A DNA stretch of 64,000 nucleotides, from assembly GCA_002749535.1 (NCBI GenBank), contig MZZL01000399.1, forward strand, positions 372,001 through 436,000. The letters are read 5' to 3'. The stretch is from Apophysomyces variabilis. Its lineage: Eukaryota > Mucoromycota > Mucoromycetes > Mucorales > Mucoraceae. Positions 56,081-64,000 of this stretch are shown in pieces (within the stretch, counting starts at the first letter, position 1; each line of letters starts with the position of its first letter). A program made the position numbers and the translations under genes. The notes beneath the pieces were generated by a model. The model was not told where the DNA came from. It searched no databases and saw nothing but the letters and a program-made list of their open reading frames with translations.

Positions 56081-58084
56081 ATGAATTTCTATCAACATGC
56101 GGCAACAATTATCGACCGCTTAGGACGGCATGAAGGCACCATCAAAGGTCTTGTCATTGGTGATCCAAAAGTCAAAGACAAGAAGAAAATGTACGCGCTG
56201 ATCTGTGAGACACTGAAATGTAAGATCGCTTTTATGCAAACGACATTCAACGTTATCCGGGTAGATAAACAAGTGCTGAATGAGATTATCGATGCATCAA
56301 AGATATGCCAAGTTGAAAAGAAAGTATGACGTTCATTGAAGTATGAATCCAGGAAATTGAGAAAAACCTTCGTCCTTTTCATTAGCTATCTCGGTCGCTT
56401 GCTCTGGTCCTAATTCATGATCAATTGTTTACAAAACGTGGTATACCGGTTCCAGCTAGTGTTCCTATGAAACAATGCATTCAGCGTCATTTGCCCCGTC
56501 TAAAAGCAGAATTGGCAAAGATCAAAATCAAACGAAAAGCAGCTACCAATGAAGATCTGGTTAGCCAAAAAGCAAAGGATGCAGGTACATAGGGGGAAGC
56601 CCTACGGCTCGTTTTATATAAGGAACCTAAACCATTATTTATTCCTATTGTTTTAGTACTTATTCCTCGTTACGTCCGTGTCAATGCCCATAAAACAACG
56701 ATGGAAAAGGTCACCAAGGCATTTGAAAAAGAAGGCTACACATTGGTTGATACCCCAGACGATCTCCGCAACTTAGAGTAAGTAGTGTTGCAAAATCAAA
56801 ACAGACCTTCTTAATGGCCGGTATACCAGAGTAAAGACATTTTGTCGCGATCGTCATTTGGATGACTTATTAGTGTTCTCATCCAAAACCGACTTGCATG
56901 CTCATCCATTGTATGTCGCAGGCGACATTATTCTCCAGGTAGGTAAACCTGCCCCTCGTATATGTCAGTGTTTATCTGATAACCTGGTCTTTAGGACAAA
57001 GCGTCCTGCTTCCCCGCCCACGTATGTCAAGTGTCAATGGGAGCCCACGCTATTGATGCTTGCGCAGCTCCTGGAAATAAGACGTCTCATCTCTCGGCGC
57101 TTATGAAGAATTCTGGGCATATTTGGGCCTTTGACCTTGATCAACGGCGATTGGAACTTTTGCGACGCCTTACAACGAAAGCAGGATGCAAAAGTAAAGT
57201 TCGGCCCTTTTTCTTTGTAAGATGTTACTGACTTCTTTTTTCGTTTCCCAGACATAACTCCTACGCATGGTTCATTCCTTGAAGCGGACCCCAACGACCC
57301 TAAATTCGCTAATGCAAGTAATTCTCTAATTTTTAAAATAGGATGACTAATTGTACATATCTTAACGTAGGTAGAGTTTCTTCTTCTTGATCCTTCCTGT
57401 TCTGGCTCTGGAATTATCAGTCGTTTAGATCATCTGGTAGATGACGAAGGTAAGGAATTCAGTCATCAGTATGTGAAAAATATTTATTACTTGTAGCAGA
57501 GCAAGAATCTGTAGATGGGGAAGACCAACCGCAGAAAGAGCGGCTAAAAAATCTATCTGATTTTCAGGTATCTGTGATTCAACATGCTATGAAATGTGAG
57601 TGAGATTGCGCCCCTGCTATTCCACATGTCGCTAATAAACAATGTAACAGTTCCGAAAGCAAAACGAATCGTTTATTCGACTTGTTCAATGCATGCTCAG
57701 GAAAACGAGCACGTTGTACGAACAGTGCTTGCGAACAATGGCGATTTCGAACTAGCTTCGCGAGATAGTGTTTTACCTACCTGGGAACGAAGAGGAAAAC
57801 CGGAAGAGATAGATGGAGATACTGGTAACTTAGAAAAGATTGCTCATGTTTTTTTCATAGTCATAATCTTTTATCCGTCCTTAGATTCAGCGAATGCTAT
57901 GGTTCGTACTTTACCTACTGAAGATCTCACGAATGGTTTCTTCGTAGCATGCTTTGTACGAAAAGGCTCCAATGCGAAACGTTCGTTAGAGGATGAATCC
58001 GGTCAAAACCAGAAGAAAAAGAAGAAGAAGAAGAACAAGAACAAAAAGAAAAAGAAAAATGAAGAGAGTAGCGGCCAAGCATGA
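56081..58084 (+). CDS. RCM1: 25S rRNA (cytosine-C5) methyltransferase, NSUN5/Rcm1 family
   Basis: Transfers methyl from S-adenosylmethionine to a conserved cytosine of the large-subunit rRNA; nucleolar. About eight exons. The N-terminus MNFYQHAATIIDRLGRHEGT is family-typical. A PUA-like region is joined across introns (VLIPRYVRVNAHKTTMEK). The Rossmann domain has GAHAIDACAAPGNKTSHL, HIWAFDLDQRRLELL, FLEADPNDPKFANVEF, the LLLDPSCSGSGIISR motif and RIVYSTCSMHAQENEHVV; the two conserved Cys (PSCSGSG and STCS) are both present. The C-terminus is a Lys-rich nucleolar-type tail (KKKKKKKNKNKKKKK). The intron between FAN and VEF starts with GC (57314). Upstream in rRNA processing it has no neighbour partner here. 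Confidence 0.94.
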
Positions 58085-61000
58085 CAGAAGTTTACTACTG
58101 TATATGAATAAACTAGCATACACCGTGTTTTTCTTTTTTTTTTTTAATCTACCTAATGAGGCCATTTTTCAGACCGGAAGAAAACAATGCTTTTTCTGTT
58201 ATACAGGAAATGAAAAAAAAATACCTCTTTATTGGTTTTGTAATTCACAAAGAGGTCGGAGCTTTCTTATCCGATACCAACCATATCTAGCACAATTAAG
58301 GTTCCTAAAATATTCAATAGAATAGCTTCGTGTTATTTTACTTTATGGTTCCGCCACACTAGAATGAATGAAAAGAGTTTTTTTTTTCACAAATCCGCGG
58401 CAAGTCCGTTCTTCAACCTTAATGGAAAAGGTTACTAACTTGCCCAAGGGTTTTCAGGGTCAGCGGCGGCTACTCTTTGTTTTTTATTGTCTAGGGATAC
58501 TTTTTACATTTTTACGAGTACTCATGGTGAGTTAGACCTGCATAAGAAGACAGTGTTCATGGCATCTTTTGGAAAGAAAAAAGAAAGATAATAGATGGAA
58601 CTAATGGTGTTTTTGAGACAACCAGTTTTCGATGAGAGACCTTCTTGAGGGAAACGGTAGCCGCGTTGTCTGACCGTTTCTCCCGCTATGAAGTATCATG
58701 TTTCCAGGAGTTCAAAGTGTAAGGGCAAGGAGTTTAGTAAGATGAATGGAACTATAGCAACAGTAGAATCAAGCATTGAAACACGACCACAAAATGTATG
58801 TGTGTACCATAGCATTCCTTGACATATTCATGTAGTGCGATCATTGATAAGATCGTCGGTATTAATCTTACTGCACATGACTTCCGTTTTTTGGATTGCT
58901 TCCCGTTTCCGGGTAATGTGCATTGTTTTTTTAATGCAACATGCGTTGTTCAAAGAGCCTTAAGTATGGAAAACTTGCATTATTGATAACGCAACTGTAT
59001 TAAGCACAAAAGCTTTCTTTACAATTCTCCTGACCGAAACAGCATACTCATTTTCTACTCATGGAGCAAATAAATAAGTGCTAGGAACAATGGGCTTGTA
59101 GAATTTCTAACCTTACCATAAACCCAAACACTAAAATGGTACGTTTACTCTTTCCCTTTTGATATATATTTGCCGAGCAAAATCAATAACGAAAATGGGT
59201 TGTTAGGAGTACAAGATAGTCTTGTATTAAAACATCCCTGGGTAACCTCTTTTTAAAACCCATACGAAACCGACAGACAAATTTGTTTTTTCTATCTTTT
59301 CATCGTACGATTGATTATCACATGTACATTGAGTTATGTGTTTGCTCATTGAGATTCGTTATGCTTCTTTCCCGTAGGATGAAGTTGAGTTTCGGGACGC
59401 TATATTCATCGTTAACACACATCCTTTTCTTTAAAACTTGTGTGCTGAGGAAGGCTTCTCTATTGCATTGTTTACATTACCTTACAGTTGAAATACGCGT
59501 TCTTTTATCTTACAAAGCAAACCCACTCTGACAAGACAAGAGTACTATGCTAGTCGCATCCAGTTACTAGAATTGCTTCTGTAAATGGGTTCAGTTTCCT
59601 TTCTATTGCATGAAGGTTATCCATGCGTTCTATCACAACTTGGAATAATAGTGCGCGTTGGCACGTATTGGTGATGTTCGAAATGGCTATGCCATATTTT
59701 GATGCGACGACAAGTTTCGTTTATCTTGAAGAAAAGTAAAGGCTTCGTATTGACCACGTCGTCCGATTCATCCCTAATGTCCCCAACCATTTTTCTTTCC
59801 TTTTCAACTTGAGTAACATATAGTTCCCACATAGGTTCAAATCCAAAAAAAGGTCGCGCCGTTAGTGGCTGAAAGGGACTCTAACCTTCTTTTTTAGGTT
59901 CTATGATTCGTTTCGCTATAAAGTGAGGCGTACTAAGCCACTTTGGGTACTTTAAGCGGAACTATTAAAAAATCTTTGATCTGATAACAAACCTAGACAG
60001 AGATCATGGGAATGGGATGGAAAGACATAAAGAAAACAAAGCGAAATTTGTCTAAAAGTTGTATACACCGAGCTTTTCTTTTGCTTTTTTTTACATGGAT
60101 TGTTACACGTCTTCAACTTTATTTTATGCAGGTTGGATACGAATTGGCATGGCAATCTCGGATAGCACCTAAGGTAATACCAATGTACAGAATTTGACCT
60201 ACTTTGGGAATCAAAGGACCGATTTCCGATTGTTCTTCCGTGCTACCGGGACAACGAGGACGACCTCTTGCAATTGCTGTTTTGAGGTAAGTATTTTCCT
60301 TATCTGTCGTTTTTATTACACCTATGCAGACAATTGCCTGGCATGTGACATGGTGTCATGGAGAAAGTGAAAATAAAAAAGGAAGATACCCAATGGATCA
60401 AACGAAAGTGGAACAGAAAGAAAAAAAAACATAGTTCAAAAAGTGAAAAAAGGGAAACATGAAAATGAAAAAAAGATAGGGTTTTTGATATACGTGGCTG
60501 ACCTATTTGCGAAAAAAAAAAATAAACAAGCTCGAATAGAGAGAGAGCGAGCATAGAGTAGTTTATTTTACTTTATTCTTTTTTTTTTCTACAGACCCGG
60601 ACTTGCATTGAAGAAGTTCCGAAGTTATAAAGACTCAGTATATCTTTATATATAAAATAAAAAAAAAGTTATCAAAGGTAACACACTCTTTTCAAGCTAC
60701 CACCACCAAAAATAAATGGTCTGATTTTTAAAAAAGAGAGAGAAAGGGAGGGAGGGAGAAATAGAGAGAGAAGGGAAGGTTGTAAGCGATTTTTTGCCAC
60801 TATGGAAGAATATTTTCGGCGAGAAGGGAGATTTGCGGGGAGAAAAAGCCTGACTACTTAGTCGTCTATGCAGGCTATCTCCTTGTCAAGAAGGAAAGGG
60901 TATGCACGATCCTTCCTTATTTTGATGACAACAAAGCTTACCTTCCGAGACGAGCGGCGTTTAAGGTTGCTAGTGTTTAACAACGACCGGAAACCCAGGG

Positions 61001-61853
61001 CTCACCTTATCTGATCTTTCTATATATGGTAGAATTTGCTTGCTGGGTCGAGAACTTTTAAGTACAGGTGATCTCCTCCTCTTTTGCTAATCTCTAAGAA
61101 ACTGATGATCGAATGCATCGGACATCGACGGCATCTTAATTGGTACGAGAATGGCTCTCGTTTCACTGGGTTGCGGAGAGGGCCCCACGATCCCCCGTCG
61201 GAGATAACTTGGCACAATAAGTTATTTTTTTTACAGCGACCATTCTATCTCACTTACCACGCCTATTCTCCCCCCAACTTTTTTTTTAATGGGCTGCATT
61301 GCGTCTTTTCTGACATGCACCTCTAATTCTCTGCATGCTATTAAAAATTATAATTTTCTATGACAATAAATATAAACTGCGAGTCCTTTTCATGGTTGCC
61401 TTGGCAAAAAAGCCGTAACTTGAGGTGATGAATCCGTTTTTTTTCATTCTCTATGGAAATGACATAGAAACCCTAATTTAACATAACCCCCGCTATGGGT
61501 CCGAAAAAAAAAAGAGTCAATGTCCAACATAAAATAATAGAATAGTAACCAAAAAAAAATAATAATGTAATTTGGAGGTATTTCAGACTCTGTCTCTGTG
61601 TCTCTGTCTTTTTTTTCTTCTACTTCTGACAGATCAGATAACTCCACTAGCGAGAAGAATTTTCCATTGGTTGAATTTTTTTATCCCAACTCATACTTTT
61701 TTTTTCAACCGCTCAATTATCTATTTAAGCTGATACATTTGCTTTTTCTCTTTACTTATTTCTTATTCCTTTTCTCTACTTCTTTATTGCATTAGTTCAT
61801 TCTTCATCTCTCCCTTTTTTTTACCTTTCCTCTAAGTGCATCTCTAATACATC
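58085..61853. other. Long intergenic region, no recognised gene
   Basis: 3.8 kb with only short frames and no domain I can name. A minus-strand frame at 59617-59832 and a slightly GC-richer block at 60880-61220 were checked and not assigned. GA-rich simple sequence at about 60735-60780 and CT-rich sequence at 61585-61620 are present. The last 120 bases are a T/C-rich leader for the ferric reductase. Confidence 0.4.
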
Positions 61854-63815
61854 ATGGCACTTAAACTTCGTCTAACGAATTTCCATCATGCTGGTTACTC
61901 CTATGCCATGTTTTGCTGGGGTCTCTTTTCCATCTACTGCATTGGATACCAGCTTAACCGAGTTTATGTGTATTGGGTCCGTCGTCAACGTATCCATGAC
62001 AAAGATGCCTATGTCAAGCCGTTGCCCTGGGTCGGTTTGATGAAGCCTCTGGAACGGGTGGTCAAGATCCCTTTCGTCACTGAACTTATCCCGGTCAAGC
62101 ATATCATTGGTGTCTCCTTCTTCACTATTATCAATCTGATCTGGATTCTCTTTGCTCCATTCAAGTTTGACCCCTCGTACACTAGCTTTGAAATGCCTCG
62201 CGTGGGTCTTATGGATCGTCGTGCTGCTTTCATTGCCAATGTCAACTGGGGCTTTGTCTTTATTCTTGGTTCGCGCAATAACATTGTCACACATATGTCT
62301 GGTCTTTCATTTGAGGAACTCGTACCTTTCCATCGCTGGCTCGCTAGGATTGGCTTGGCTGAATATATTACTCATTTTGTCTATCGAATGTAAGTGATCA
62401 AAACCTTAACTTAATCATAGATCACTTATAATTAATCAATTGAACACAGGATGCGCGGTTATTTGGCCTCTTATGTGGTGGCCGATACCTTCTTCTATGA
62501 TTTGGAGTATACCACGGGTTCCATCGCCATGTTCGGTTTTCTTTTGATCTTCATTACTTCCATTGAATACGTGCGTCGTAACCACTTTGAGATCTTTTAT
62601 TATTCTCATATTATTGGTATTATCGTTGCCATGATCTTCACCTGCTGGCACGAGGTGATGTGCTTTGTTTATTTCATGCCTCCCATTCTCCTCTGGCTTG
62701 CTGACCGCGCCTGGCGTTCGTATCAATCCTGGGGTATCAAGGCTACACCGATCAAGATTGACCAGGCCGTCCCTCAGACCGCTTCTCAGGAAGGCATTAC
62801 CCGTGTTGTGTTCGAACACAAGGATCTCAAGCATTATCATCCTGGCCAATATGTCTTTGTGGCCATGGCTAAAAAGGGATACAAGCATCTTTGGCAAATG
62901 GCCAACTGGCATCCAATGACTATTTCGGAAGTTTTCCGTGTCAAGACCGTAGATTCCGGCTCCTCCAATGGTGCGATTGAAGAACGTGTGATCGATACTG
63001 TCATCAGCTCGGATAAGGAAAAAGTCAAGTATCACGATGGTGCTCTCAGTGCCAATGCGGCTGAGACCGGTAGTCTTTGTGAGATGCGTCGCCGTGCCCC
63101 TGCCTCGGCATCAGCCCATCAAGGTGAAACAACCGTTGCTACGTTACACATCAAGGGTCTTGGCGCATACACGCGTGAATTGTTGAAGAATGCATCTACC
63201 AACACGCCGCTTCATTTCAAAGTCGATGGTCCTTATGGTCCCCGCCTGGAATTCCAAGATTACAAGGTCATGAGCTGTTTCGCCGCTGGTATCGGTATTA
63301 CTCCCGCTTTGACCTTGATCAAGGATTGTATCGAACGTCGTTCAGCTGGTGTGAAGACTGTTTCCACGGAGCAGATCTACTTGGTGTGGGTTATTCGCGT
63401 TACAGGTAAAAATCCATCATCATAACAAGAGCAAACTTAGTTTTCTTTTTCCTTGGTATTGTTACACGTTGCTCATATTACCCTTGGATACGTAGATGAA
63501 TTGGCTCCCTTCCAAGAGTTAATTGATTACTTTATTGAGAAATGCAAGTCAGCTGTGATGCCGATCAAATTGGACGTGGCGTTGTACGTAACTCGCACCA
63601 AGAGTGGCGATAATTTGCTGGAAGGTCGAGAAGGCTGCCAAATGATCTATGGTCGACGTCCCGATATCGGAGATCATATGCAGAATATCCGTAACCAACA
63701 TGGAAAGGATAGAGTATGGGTCCACGTTTGTGGTTCTGATCTCTTCATGCGTACTGTTCTGAATGGAGCGGTCAAACATGGTTGGGATGCCCACCATGAA
63801 ACCTTTGAATTCTAA
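61854..63815 (+). CDS. Ferric reductase transmembrane component (FRE/NOX superfamily)
   Basis: Plasma-membrane flavocytochrome that passes electrons from NADPH through FAD and two hemes to extracellular Fe3+. Three exons; introns follow VYRM and VIRVT. About six N-terminal helices carry the bis-heme ligands as two H-x13-H pairs: His of FHRWLARIGLAEYITHF and His of YSHIIGIIVAMIFTCWHE. The FAD site is HPMTISE after WQMANW. NADPH-binding parts are DGPYGPRLEF, CFAAGIGITPALTLI and WVHVCGSDLFMRTV. The C-terminus is FEF, as in NOX/FRE proteins. No EF-hand is seen, which argues against a calcium-regulated oxidase. A superoxide-producing NADPH oxidase is the main alternative. About 600 residues. Confidence 0.9.
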
Positions 63816-64000
63816 AGAAGATATAACTACATAGTACAAAACATCCCAAAGTATCTTTATTCTTTCTTATTTTCTTATTCTTTTAGAATCCTTTCTCTCA
63901 CTTTGTCTCGATCCGTCATCATTTCTCCCTTTTTCTTTTTGTTCCATGTATAATAAAAAGCCAGCATATCTGTTCCCCTTTTTACACCAATCAAATTAAA
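63816..64000. other. 3' flank of the ferric reductase
   Basis: T/C-rich untranslated sequence with an AATAAAAA poly-A-signal-like site near 63951. No gene. Confidence 0.5.

Noticed and set aside
59850..59890. Minus-strand GGTTAGAGTCCC resembling a Pol III B box
   Set aside because: It lacks the invariant C of the B box, a matching A box, and any cloverleaf pairing.
1..64000. CRISPR arrays, operons, ribosome-binding sites and prophage features
   Set aside because: The window is fungal nuclear DNA with spliced genes. No direct-repeat/spacer array or prokaryotic signal was seen.

Overview
This is eukaryotic, fungal DNA. Genes are split by short GT-AG (sometimes GC-AG) introns of about 50-120 bp, intergenic DNA is AT-rich and full of pyrimidine or purine tracts, and the protein set (Ras, linker histone, SmF, NSUN5/Rcm1, reticulon, FKBP, Pcl-type cyclin, ferric reductase, multicopper oxidase, MFS sugar transporter) is typical of fungi. 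The style of the conserved proteins and of the decayed Tc1/mariner-like transposases points to Mucoromycota, probably Mucorales. That placement is an inference, as no marker locus is present.

Layout. 1-1.5 kb: decayed Tc1/mariner transposase. 1.9-12.2 kb: gene block with a 1-Cys peroxiredoxin, a small hydrophilic protein, a membrane-anchored FKBP, a Pcl/PHO80-type cyclin and a many-intron sugar transporter that appears to use a 5-nt microexon. 12.9-16 kb: repeat-rich strip with a 467-bp inverted-repeat element, eroded ORFs and a MITE. 16.7-18.0 kb: F-box-like gene. 19-20.3 kb: eroded ORF. 20.6-26.3 kb: a complete Mutator-like element with identical 225-bp terminal inverted repeats. It encodes a 911-aa transposase whose C-terminus is an OTU-type cysteine protease, a second ORF on the opposite strand with a C2H2 zinc finger, and an array of ATTCGAAT motifs. 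This is the most striking feature of the window. 28.6-29.9 kb: MITE and another transposase relic. 30.3-32.5 kb: two related small secreted proteins. 34.3-44.3 kb: dense housekeeping block (Mn-type CDF transporter, PH-domain protein, Ras, histone H1, ribose-5-phosphate isomerase), with an assembly gap at 38200-38542. 46.4 kb: tRNA-Leu(CAA). 47.9-53.2 kb: reticulon, an unassigned 304-aa protein, SmF, and a multicopper oxidase broken by a one-base frameshift. 53.7-55.7 kb: decayed repeat ORF carrying nested MITEs. 56.1-58.1 kb: NSUN5/Rcm1 rRNA methyltransferase. 58.1-61.8 kb: no recognised gene. 61.9-63.8 kb: ferric reductase.

Functional links are loose, as expected in a fungal chromosome. The ferric reductase and the multicopper oxidase could both belong to reductive iron uptake. 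SmF, NSUN5 and tRNA-Leu serve RNA metabolism and translation. FKBP and reticulon act at the ER. Gene-rich blocks alternate with transposon-rich strips, and the MITE families hit the decayed ORFs repeatedly. Intron boundaries were worked out by hand from splice sites and reading-frame continuity, so individual junctions may be off.
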